Origin: Verrucomicrobia bacterium Tous-C9LFEB | GTDB lineage: Bacteria; Acidobacteriota; Terriglobia; Terriglobales; Acidobacteriaceae | NCBI GenBank assembly: GCA_903970445.1 | Contig: CAJCIP010000052.1 | Coordinates: forward strand, 1-64,000 | Direction of reading: 5' to 3' | Length of the DNA stretch: 64,000 nucleotides | The notes under the pieces: model-generated | What the model was told of the DNA's origin: nothing | Databases searched by the model: none | Seen by the model: only the letters and a program-made list of their open reading frames with translations | Shown here: piece after piece, positions 26,458-33,696 of the stretch | Position numbering within the stretch: position 1 is the stretch's first letter | Layout: each line of letters begins with the position of its first letter | Program-made: the position numbers and the translations under genes

Positions 26458-27283
26458 TTAAACCAAGTCTGTCCGATAACGCTGGTACTCTCAACGCAAT
26501 CAGGTCGCGCGTGTGGGATTGATTCGTGTCCCCAAGCGTGGGCAACGCGTCCTCATAGGTTGAGGCTGGAATGAGGGTCGGGGCGGTACCTGAACCAGGC
26601 GCAGGAGTTGTCCTCGCCGTCCGCCGTCAGAACGAAGGCTTTTGGGAGCAAGACAAGCAGGTGGGTGGCGTGCTCCTCATCGTCTTTGTGTGCGGCGTTC
26701 TCTGAGCGGAACTCGTCCGAGTGGGCAACCAAGCGCTGCATGCGGGCATTTTCGGCGCTGGCAGCTTGCGCGCTGAGAGGTTACCGTCAACAGCAAGCAG
26801 CCGTCGCAAGGGACCGCCGTCTGTTTCAACTAATTTTTGCCGCCATAGATGATTGCCGGTGCGAGTGGATCGTTCCCCTGAGACGAAACACTAGCGAGTT
26901 CCCTGCTGACAGGCCGTGACTTCGTTAGCTGCCATCGCCGCAACGGACGAGGGCACCTAGGCGACCAGCTTTGAGCCTGAAGCAGAACCGGCCAAAAGGC
27001 TAAAGCCTGGGATTGCTTGGGTGAAGACGAGGGTAAAGCGTGAACACACTCCGGCTCCTGCGTGCGAATACTGGTTAGACGCGTCCTGAGCGTAGAACCA
27101 AGGAATTAGGAGACGCTGAAGCCTTTGGCGGCGAGTCTCTTGTGCAAAACCTGATATCGACGTGACCAAAAGGTGTGACCTTGTGACTTGATTACTTACT
27201 TGGGTAATGCCGATAAGCAGACAGCAGAACAAGTCGCGGCCGCCCTCCGGCACATCAAGGCGTGACTTTCGGAATAAATCAGC
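26458..27283. other. 826-base region without a supported gene, ahead of the flagellar island
   Basis: Short open frames on both strands (for example 26553-26741 minus, 26608-26919 plus, 26957-27253 minus) show no recognisable domain, no good ribosome-binding site and no signal peptide. Nothing resembles transposase ends. Its right end carries a sigma28-like -10 word at 27209-27216. It may be decayed coding sequence or a control region for motAB. Confidence 0.5.
27209..27216 (+). promoter_or_regulatory. Possible sigma28 (FliA) promoter for motAB
   Basis: A perfect GCCGATAA -10 element lies 67 bases before the motA ATG. The expected TAAA/TGAA -35 word is not present at 15-16 bases (GATT/TGAT there), so support is partial. 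The same -10 word with a proper -35 precedes flgM and fliC in this window. Confidence 0.5.
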
Positions 27284-28171
27284 ATGTTTTCAATCATCGG
27301 GATCCTTATCGTATTCGGCTGCGTTGTGGGCGGATATCTGATGGAGAAAGGCAATCTTGCCGTTCTTGTTCAGCCGTCCGAGCTCATCATCATTGGCGGA
27401 GCCGCGCTTGGCACGGTGCTTGTGGCCAATCCGATGCACATCATCAAAGGGCTGATTTCCAGTGTGCTTGGCGTGCTCAAGGGTTCGCCCTTCAACAAGA
27501 AGCGGTACACCGAAACACTGAAGATGCTCTTCGACCTGCTGACTCGGGCCCGCAAAGAGGGCGCGGTAGCGATCGAGCCTGACGTCGAAGACCCGTCCAA
27601 GAGCCCGACCTTTTCCAAGTATCCAGCTTTTCTGAAAGACCACCATGTTCGCGACTTCGTGTGCGACACGATGCGCATGGTCATTACGGGCGGCATCAAT
27701 CCGTTCGACGTAGACCAGATGATGGAACTGGACATGGAGACGCATCACCACTCCGCGGTGCAGCCAAACCAGGCGCTCAGCAGTGTGGCCGATGCCCTCC
27801 CCGGCCTCGGAATCGTAGCGGCCGTACTCGGTGTGGTTGTGACCATGGGCTCTCTCGGCGGTCCGCCAGAGGAAATTGGTCACAAGGTCGCTGCCGCGCT
27901 CGTCGGAACGTTTCTTGGCATTCTGCTCTGCTACGGTGTGCTCGGTCCACTCGCTTCCAATATGGGCAAAATCGTCGATGACGAACAGAGCTACTATCAC
28001 GTGCTGCGTGTGGTGATGCTGGCGTTCATGAAAGGCACTTCACCGATCATGGCCGTGGAGATGGGACGCCGGGCAATTCCTGGACACGTTCGTCCAGGCT
28101 TCGCTGAAATCGAAAAAGCCTGCCGCGATAAGGGCGGCGACGGTCCGCAAGCCGTAGCAGCGGCGGCCTAA
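27284..28171 (+). CDS. motA: Flagellar motor stator protein MotA
   Basis: 295 residues, E. coli-type length. Four membrane helices: two at the N-terminus (IIGILIVFGCVVGGYLM; SELIIIGGAALGTVLVANP) and two after residue ~165 (LPGLGIVAAVLGVVVTMG; AAALVGTFLGILLCYGVLGPLA). A large cytoplasmic loop with charged residues contacts the rotor protein FliG. The conserved Pro in LPGLGIV is present. It forms the proton channel with MotB, encoded 9 bases downstream. Confidence 0.95.
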   Translation: MFSIIGILIVFGCVVGGYLMEKGNLAVLVQPSELIIIGGAALGTVLVANPMHIIKGLISSVLGVLKGSPFNKKRYTETLKMLFDLLTRARKEGAVAIEPDVEDPSKSPTFSKYPAFLKDHHVRDFVCDTMRMVITGGINPFDVDQMMELDMETHHHSAVQPNQALSSVADALPGLGIVAAVLGVVVTMGSLGGPPEEIGHKVAAALVGTFLGILLCYGVLGPLASNMGKIVDDEQSYYHVLRVVMLAFMKGTSPIMAVEMGRRAIPGHVRPGFAEIEKACRDKGGDGPQAVAAAA

Positions 28172-28180
28172 GGACTCAAA

Positions 28181-29017
28181 ATGACAGACCTGCAACCCAT
28201 CATCATCAAGAAGAAGGCCGCCCACGGCGGGCATCACGGCGGCGCCTGGAAAGTCGCCTATGCCGACTTTGTGACAGCGATGATGGCCCTCTTTATCGTG
28301 CTTTGGCTGCTGAACACGAGCAAGCCGACACAAGAGGCTGTCGGCGGGTACTTCCGGGATCCTAAGGGAACTGCAAACAAGAAAGGTACTGATCATCCTG
28401 ATGCGGGAAACGCCGGCGCTGCCAAGAAAGACGACATGTCCAAGCTGGAGGAAAAGCTGGTCAAGTCGATACAGCAGATGGCTGGTTTCGAAAAGCTCAA
28501 AGATCAGGTCGAGATGACGATCACGGCTGAAGGGCTGAAGATCGAGCTGATGGAGTCCCCTAAGGGCACCTTCTTCGAGAATGGTAAGGCGCAGGCGACA
28601 GACACACTAACAGACGTGCTCAAGGTGATCTCCGGAGAAGTCTCGAAGCTGCCTAATCCAATTCTCATTGAAGGCCACACGGATGGGAAACCGTATGCGG
28701 AGGACGCTCCATATAGCAACTGGGAATTGTCAGCAGACCGCGCAAATACGGCGAGGCGTGTCATGGAAACGAACGGTGTTCGGCCTGATCAAGTATCAGA
28801 GGTACGTGGGTTTGCAGATCGTCATCTCCGGAAGCCTGAGAATCCCGAGGATGCTTCAAACCGCCGCGTGACATTGCTGATTGGATACTCGCTCAAGAAG
28901 GACTCGCCGGGCGTGGTGTATGACGGTAAAGTACCGCTGTCTGCGCCGGAGGCGGGTCCAGCTGCTGGAAAGGTCCCGAACAAAGATAGCGAGAGCAAAG
29001 AGGTTGCCGGCAAATAA
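28181..29017 (+). CDS. motB: Flagellar motor stator protein MotB
   Basis: 278 residues. A basic N-terminus precedes a single membrane helix starting at VAYADFVTAMMALFIVLWLL, with the ion-carrying Asp29. After the plug/linker, an OmpA-like peptidoglycan-binding domain (about 120-245) has LIEGHTDGKPY, NWELSADRANTARRVM and NRRVTLLI. It anchors the stator to the cell wall. It ends in a hairpin shared with the convergent PilZ gene. Confidence 0.95.
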   Translation: MTDLQPIIIKKKAAHGGHHGGAWKVAYADFVTAMMALFIVLWLLNTSKPTQEAVGGYFRDPKGTANKKGTDHPDAGNAGAAKKDDMSKLEEKLVKSIQQMAGFEKLKDQVEMTITAEGLKIELMESPKGTFFENGKAQATDTLTDVLKVISGEVSKLPNPILIEGHTDGKPYAEDAPYSNWELSADRANTARRVMETNGVRPDQVSEVRGFADRHLRKPENPEDASNRRVTLLIGYSLKKDSPGVVYDGKVPLSAPEAGPAAGKVPNKDSESKEVAGK

Positions 29018-29019
29018 GT

Positions 29020-29046
29020 GCAGGTGCGAAGTAAAATCGCACCTGC
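29020..29046. terminator. Hairpin between convergent motB and PilZ gene
   Basis: A perfect 10-bp stem GCAGGTGCGA / TCGCACCTGC with a 7-base loop begins three bases after the motB stop. There is no T-run in either direction, so intrinsic termination is uncertain; it may protect the mRNA 3' end. Confidence 0.45.
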
Positions 29047-29089
29047 GGCCAGGCTCTGGAATCCGTGATCTATGCGAACAGCAGCCTGT

Positions 29090-29416
29090 TTACTCGCTCA
29101 GCTCAGTCATTCCCACCATTGATGTGAACTGCTCGGACGCACGTCGCTCTTCCTGACTCCTGGTGGCGAACACGAGACCCACCTGATCACCATCCAAATG
29201 CGCGACGCTGGCATCCAGCGTGAATTGCCGCAACGGGTGGCGCAGGACGAGTGACCCATGGTCGCCAAGCTTCATCTTTCCTGAATCGAAGACTGCACTC
29301 ACTCCGCCGTTGCTGACATCGGTGCATTGGCCGTGGAGGACTTCGCCCCCAATGTGAAAATCCAGCTCAAAGTTCGTGTGTAGCCGAGGCTGCCGGTATT
29401 CAAACGAACGCACCAT
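29090..29416 (-). CDS. PilZ-domain protein beside motAB (c-di-GMP motor-brake candidate)
   Basis: 108 residues, essentially one PilZ domain. The second c-di-GMP motif is intact (DVSNGG, Asp33-Ser35-Gly38). The first, normally RxxxR, reads Arg8-Gln-Pro-Arg11, one residue short, so binding needs testing. A single-domain PilZ protein opposite motB could act like the PilZ part of YcgR, slowing the motor when c-di-GMP is high. It has its own sigma28-like promoter upstream, which would place it in the late flagellar regulon. Confidence 0.8.
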   Translation of the reverse strand: MVRSFEYRQPRLHTNFELDFHIGGEVLHGQCTDVSNGGVSAVFDSGKMKLGDHGSLVLRHPLRQFTLDASVAHLDGDQVGLVFATRSQEERRASEQFTSMVGMTELSE

Positions 29417-29490
29417 GATGGCCCTTGCCTGCTTTCCGTCCGGTTTCTGTGGGCGATGATATCAGGGACTTTCTACACTCTGACAGCTGC

Positions 29491-29518
29491 CTATCGGCAA
29501 GAGTAGAGTTTTTGTTCA
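29491..29518 (-). promoter_or_regulatory. Sigma28-type promoter candidate for the PilZ gene
   Basis: On the minus strand TGAA (29518-29515), 16 bases, then GCCGATAG (29498-29491), 75 bases before the PilZ start. It has the same TGAA-N16 form as the element before flgS. Confidence 0.55.
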
Positions 29519-29556
29519 GAGCACAATCAGCGTTTTTGCGACCTTGGTTGTACTCG

Positions 29557-29572
29557 CGGCACCTTTGTAGCA
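29557..29572 (+). promoter_or_regulatory. Possible sigma54 promoter before the response-regulator gene
   Basis: CGGCACCTTTGTAGCA has GG and GC separated by exactly 10 bases and the GGCAC word of the consensus, but the -26 T and -14 T are not matched. Position 125 bases before the preferred ATG. Confidence 0.4.
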
Positions 29573-29695
29573 TTACGAGGGAGTAGTACTTGCCTCTAGA
29601 GTCCAAGAATCGAGTGAAAGCGCTCAGATTTCCGAGGTGACATGCTCAACCCCACCACAGTTCCCAACTCACTTCCGTTCACACAAGGATTGACT

Positions 29696-30421
29696 ATGTC
29701 ACAGGCCCCGCAGGCGATACCGGCAATCGGACGAATTCTGGTCGTAGAAGACGACGCTGCCTTGAGCCGGTTTCTTTCCCGCGAGCTGACCTTGAAAAAC
29801 TTTGCCGTGGATATCTGCCAGGATGGTGAAGAAGCGTTCCTTCGACTACAAAAGCGCACCTATGACCTGGTAATTCAGGATCTCAACTTGCCGAAGATGG
29901 ACGGTATGGAACTGCTGCGGCACACGCATGCAAATCGTCCGGACGTACCTGTTCTTGTCCTATCGGCACGTAACCGCACCGAAGACCTCGTCGACGCCCT
30001 TGAACAAGGAGCACACGACTATTTGAATAAGCCATTCTCCATGCTGGAGTTGATGGCCAGGATCCGCATGTTGCTGCGCCGGAGCGGACAAAGCCGCACT
30101 ACTTCTTCTGAGCCTGCGGCCAGTGTTTCTCCCAGTGCGCAGCTTTTCGTGGACAAGGAACAGAGACGTGTCGTTCGAGGCCATCGTCGCGTTGACCTAA
30201 CGCCCCGTGAATTTGCGCTTCTGCAGCACCTCATGGACAATGCCGGCAAGCCGGTTTCGCGGCAAACACTGATGCAGGAAGTCTGGAATGTTCCCTTCGA
30301 TCCAACGACGAACATCGTTGATGTGTACATGAAGTATCTTCGCGACAAGATCGATGTCGAAGGCGAGCCCAAACTGATCAGGACCGTTCGTGGCGTCGGC
30401 TACATCTACGGAAATGAATAG
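29696..30421 (+). CDS. OmpR/PhoB-family response regulator
   Basis: 241 residues from ATG at 29696 (AAGGA upstream); an in-frame ATG at 29642 with GAGGTGA is an alternative that adds 18 residues. The receiver domain has acidic Glu18-Asp19-Asp20, phospho-acceptor Asp62 in QDLNLPKMDG, Ser in LVLSARN and Lys in LNKPFS. The C-terminal winged helix (about 150-241) has DLTPREFALLQHLM and RTVRGVGYIYG. Overlaps the next gene, a kinase-like protein, by 8 bases. Probably controls motility or surface genes; direct targets unknown. Confidence 0.92.
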   Translation: MSQAPQAIPAIGRILVVEDDAALSRFLSRELTLKNFAVDICQDGEEAFLRLQKRTYDLVIQDLNLPKMDGMELLRHTHANRPDVPVLVLSARNRTEDLVDALEQGAHDYLNKPFSMLELMARIRMLLRRSGQSRTTSSEPAASVSPSAQLFVDKEQRRVVRGHRRVDLTPREFALLQHLMDNAGKPVSRQTLMQEVWNVPFDPTTNIVDVYMKYLRDKIDVEGEPKLIRTVRGVGYIYGNE

Positions 30422-31067
30422 CGTTGGGAACAGCTCAGATCGGCAAGACAGTTCCCTGCACTCTCATCTTGCTCTGGGACTGCACGCATTTGCGCAACCG
30501 CTTGCGATTCTGCGGGCGAAGCTCTACCTGGAAAGCATCGCGCGAATGGACGCGGTCGAGCTTCAACGCCTGGCGGTCGATTCGGCGGCTCAGGTCGAGC
30601 GACTCTGTACGTTGTTCAACTATCTGCAGGAAATCGTACTTGCTGAGACAGGTGAACCGAAACTAAGTAGCTTTCCTCTCCGGGATGTACTCGAGAGTGT
30701 GGTCGATGGAGTTGACTTATGGTTTCGCGATGCTGGCATAACGCTCGCTCTCCATTTTGAACAGCCAAGTGACATTATCTTCGCAGATAAAGCCAGACTG
30801 ACGCAGGCAATATCTAGCCTGGCAGTGCTCATGCACGGCCTTTCCAAATCCGGCGACACTGTCACTTTCACGGCAATTCCCGAAGGCGACAGCACCGAGA
30901 TCCGATTCGCAAATGGCAAGTCCGAAGGCACGAGTCTGGACGCCGAGACTAGACTTCGACTCGCGCTGATCGAAACGAACGTGCGGAAGCAACGTGGCGC
31001 CTTCTTGCTGCAAGCGGACCCGTTGGAGTTTCGGCTGCGTGTACCAAATGCACCAATAACCACCTAG
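30414..31067 (+). CDS. Histidine-kinase-like protein without an ATP-binding site (possible phosphotransferase)
   Basis: 217 residues. The N-terminal helical hairpin carries His24 in HAFAQPLAIL, matching a DHp H-box, and a second helix QVERLCTLFNYLQEIV. The C-terminal half has the strand/helix order of a kinase catalytic domain (FPLRDVLESVVDGV; DKARLTQAISSL) but no Asn box, no DxGxG and no later glycine box. This combination is like Spo0B or ChpT, which pass phosphate between regulators without using ATP. Translationally coupled to the upstream OmpR regulator, its obvious partner. Confidence 0.65.
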   Translation: MNSVGNSSDRQDSSLHSHLALGLHAFAQPLAILRAKLYLESIARMDAVELQRLAVDSAAQVERLCTLFNYLQEIVLAETGEPKLSSFPLRDVLESVVDGVDLWFRDAGITLALHFEQPSDIIFADKARLTQAISSLAVLMHGLSKSGDTVTFTAIPEGDSTEIRFANGKSEGTSLDAETRLRLALIETNVRKQRGAFLLQADPLEFRLRVPNAPITT

Positions 31068-31132
31068 TAGTTCCCTCTACAGTGCAAGCTGATCTTGCGC
31101 GCGAGAATGCGACAATTTGGACATTCATACGT

Positions 31133-32290
31133 ATGAGCAGCCTTCCTGTTTTCACAAGCCGTTCGACCGAAGCGACCACCATTGAAGTATTGATGGTAAG
31201 CCCAAGCGAGAGGCTGCGCGAGCAGCTGCGTGAGCGCCTAAGTGCCGAACGTTGGAACCTGAAAGAGGTTACGAGCGGTGCGGAAGCAATTGAGTTTTTG
31301 CACGAATATCCGTGCGAGATTCTCCTGGTTGATCCCGTACTTCCTGATCTGGAATTTACCGAATTCAGCGCAATGATCAGTCAGCGCTTCCCTGACGCAC
31401 AACTGCTCACGCTGAACGCTCAGACGGGTCATCTCTTGCTCGGTTCGACCTCGCCAACGGCGTTTTCAGCACAACTCGCTGACACGCTGCACGCCCCTTT
31501 CCATGCGCCTGTTCAATCAACTCCTGAACGTGGACGCAGCGCCGGGGCCACGCAAGGATTGCGTGGAATCGTTGGTGACTCTCCTGCCATGGAGCGGGTG
31601 TATGAATTGACGCACATGGTGGCAAACCGCGACACGACAGTGCTCATTACGGGCGCGAGTGGAACTGGCAAGGACTTGATCGCGCAGGCGATTCATTTGA
31701 TTAGCCCAAGACGCAAGCAGCCTTTCGTCGTCATCAATTGCGCTGCCATCCCGGAATCCCTACTCGAAGCAGAACTGTTCGGTTATACGAAGGGTTCGTT
31801 CACTGGTGCTGTGCAGGCGAGAACCGGTCGAATCCACGCGGCGCATGGAGGCACACTGTTCCTCGATGAAATCGGAGACATGCCACTTTCGTTGCAGAGC
31901 AAGATCCTTCGCTTTCTAGAACAGGGAGAGGTGCAGCGGATCGGTGGTAACGACAACCTGAAGGTTGATGTGCGGGTTGTCGCTGCAACCAATGCAGCGC
32001 TAGAAGAGGCCGTCAGGCAGAAGCTGTTCCGCGAAGATCTCTATTACCGCCTGGCAATTTTTCCTATACGTTTGCCGGCGTTGCGGGAGCGCCATGGTGA
32101 TGTCCCCAAGCTGGCACGGGCATTTGCCGAAAAGTTTTGCCCCGGAGTGGCTATCAGCTCAGCGGCACTTCATTTATTGGAGCAGCACGCTTGGCCTGGC
32201 AATGTGCGTGAACTGCGCAATGTTATGGAAAGGTGCAGCATTCTGATTGGGACTGAACGCGAAATATTGCCGCACCATGTGCTCATTTAG
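31133..32290 (+). CDS. Sigma54-dependent activator, FleQ-like, lacking a DNA-binding domain
   Basis: 385 residues from ATG at 31133 (GTG at 31082 possible). The N-terminal receiver-like domain is degenerate: SPSE replaces the acidic triad, though an Asp is kept in LLVDPVLPD. The AAA+ domain has Walker A GASGTGKD, the sigma54-contact loop as GSFTGA, Walker B GGTLFLDEIGDMP and REDLYYRL. The protein ends (PHHVLI) just after the AAA+ lid, with no Fis-type helix-turn-helix. It could act from solution or as a hetero-oligomer with the full-length FlgR-like activator encoded two genes downstream. Confidence 0.85.
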   Translation: MSSLPVFTSRSTEATTIEVLMVSPSERLREQLRERLSAERWNLKEVTSGAEAIEFLHEYPCEILLVDPVLPDLEFTEFSAMISQRFPDAQLLTLNAQTGHLLLGSTSPTAFSAQLADTLHAPFHAPVQSTPERGRSAGATQGLRGIVGDSPAMERVYELTHMVANRDTTVLITGASGTGKDLIAQAIHLISPRRKQPFVVINCAAIPESLLEAELFGYTKGSFTGAVQARTGRIHAAHGGTLFLDEIGDMPLSLQSKILRFLEQGEVQRIGGNDNLKVDVRVVAATNAALEEAVRQKLFREDLYYRLAIFPIRLPALRERHGDVPKLARAFAEKFCPGVAISSAALHLLEQHAWPGNVRELRNVMERCSILIGTEREILPHHVLI

Positions 32291-32293
32291 CAC

Positions 32294-32321
32294 TGAACAC
32301 GAGTGGCATACCTGCCGATAA
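32294..32321 (+). promoter_or_regulatory. Sigma28-type promoter candidate before flgS
   Basis: TGAA (32294-32297), 16 bases, GCCGATAA (32314-32321), immediately after the upstream activator gene. It lies upstream of the sigma54 element, so the flgS operon may have two promoters. Confidence 0.5.
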
Positions 32322-32333
32322 GAAGATTTTCTG

Positions 32334-32389
32334 AACTAGGCAAGTTTGGCATCAGTCGTGCATTACATGTAGGCAGATGCTGCCTAGTT
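32334..32389. promoter_or_regulatory. Flagellar operator, site 1 (AACTAGGCA ... TGCCTAGTT)
   Basis: The 9-base half-site AACTAGGCA (32334-32342) and its exact inverse TGCCTAGTT (32381-32389) flank the sigma54 promoter. Within the right side, TAGGCA-gatgc-TGCCTA (32370-32386) forms a compact dyad. The identical half-sites recur before fliK at 41467-41514. The binding protein is most likely the Fis-type activator encoded at 33696-35117 (inference). Confidence 0.65.
32347..32362 (+). promoter_or_regulatory. Sigma54 promoter of the flgS-flgR-flgBC-fliE... operon
   Basis: TGGCATCAGTCGTGCA: GG (-24) and GC (-12) are 10 bases apart, with TGGCA and TGCA words kept. Expected transcription start near 32373, just before the kinase gene. 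Confidence 0.75.
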
Positions 32390-32406
32390 CTCATCAATCG
32401 CCAATC

Positions 32407-33696
32407 ATGAGCCCGTTGCAGGGTGCTGCCGACTTCGCGCAGCTCGCTTGGGACGGTGACACGGCGCCTTTGTCTAAGGAGCAAATCGCTCCCACAGGTA
32501 CAAGCGCACTCATGCTTGCGGAGGCGTTTGCCGACTTCGTTGCAACATCCTCGCGACTGGAAAACAGCTATCGCGAACTGCAGAGCGAAGTTGCAGCCCT
32601 CCACGAAGAGCTCGGCAAGCGCAATGAAGATCTCAGACTTAGCTTCGCGGAAAACCAGCGGGTACGGTTCGCTTTACAGCAGGTTGTCGACTCGATGCCA
32701 TGCGGCGTTCTGGTTGCAAATGTAGCCGGTGAAATTTCCACAATCAACCCAGAGATGGCGAAGATGCTGGGCATTCCCGCTCTGCAGACGATCCGTACAC
32801 TAGAGAGCCTGAAGGCTCAGACAGGCTTTGAACTCAGTTCGCAGAACCTGGCAACGGAGCGCGATATTGAACGCGAGTGCCGTCTGCAAACGGCCGAAGG
32901 TGAGCGATGGTTGCAGGTTCGCGAGCGGTCGTTGAGCTCAGCCGATAAGTCCTCGGCTCAAACCATTTACATCGTGAGCGATATCACAGCAAACAAGCGT
33001 GCAGAGCGGGATCGTGAAGCGGCGCGCAACGCAACCGTGCTTGCTGAGATCACAACGATGCTCGCTCATGAAATTAGAAATCCCTTAGCGAGCCTGGAGC
33101 TTTTCGCAGAGCTGATTGAACAGGACGATGCACAGCGTCAGGAGTGGATCTCTAATCTGCGGGCCGGCATTCGTTCTCTCTCAGGAACCGTAAACAACGT
33201 TTTGAGCATGCACGACCCAGGCTCGCTACGACTCTCAGCGATCTCAGCAAAGCAGACCATCACGAATGCCGTTCGTTTTGTACAGCCGGTGGCGAACCAG
33301 GCTGGCGTGTCACTCAAGTGGGCGGCGAATGACCTCGACGCCGTCATCCTCGCGAACGAGAGTGCTTTACAGCAAGTCCTGCTGAACCTGATTCGCAACT
33401 CGATTCGCCACACACCATCGGGTGGTGCCGTGATCCTACAGCTTCAGCATGACGCCAATGGGTGCGTGACGATCAGTTGTTCGGATAGTGGATCGGGAAT
33501 TCGGCCTGATCAACTTCACAGACTTTTCGAGGCGGGCTTCAGCGGAAGCGGCGATACTCCTGGCCTCGGCTTGGCGGTATGCAGCCGCATCATGCAGCAG
33601 CATGGCGGTGCGATCACAGCCTCCAATGTTAGAGGTTCAGGCGCTCGCTTCCTTCTTTCCTTCCCTTGTCTTCAACAGGAGCATGCAACGGCGTGA
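32407..33696 (+). CDS. PAS-domain sensor histidine kinase of the flagellar sigma54 system (FlgS/FleS-like)
   Basis: 429 residues from ATG at 32407; an ATG at 32377 lies within the operator and almost at the predicted start of transcription. Soluble protein: a coiled coil (about 50-95), a PAS domain (about 95-200, VVDSMPCGVLVANVAGEI), a DHp with H-box LAHEIRNPLASLELF, and a catalytic domain with LLNLIRNSIRHT (N), CSDSGSGI (G1) and GLGLAVCSRIMQQHGG (G2). No membrane helices, so it senses a cytoplasmic or export-apparatus signal. One-base overlap with its response regulator. Confidence 0.88.
   Translation: MSPLQGAADFAQLAWDGDTAPLSKEQIAPTGTSALMLAEAFADFVATSSRLENSYRELQSEVAALHEELGKRNEDLRLSFAENQRVRFALQQVVDSMPCGVLVANVAGEISTINPEMAKMLGIPALQTIRTLESLKAQTGFELSSQNLATERDIERECRLQTAEGERWLQVRERSLSSADKSSAQTIYIVSDITANKRAERDREAARNATVLAEITTMLAHEIRNPLASLELFAELIEQDDAQRQEWISNLRAGIRSLSGTVNNVLSMHDPGSLRLSAISAKQTITNAVRFVQPVANQAGVSLKWAANDLDAVILANESALQQVLLNLIRNSIRHTPSGGAVILQLQHDANGCVTISCSDSGSGIRPDQLHRLFEAGFSGSGDTPGLGLAVCSRIMQQHGGAITASNVRGSGARFLLSFPCLQQEHATA

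Noticed and set aside
26553-27253. Short open frames on both strands in the gap before motA
   Set aside because: No recognisable domain, start signal or conserved composition; treated as non-coding until homologues are found.
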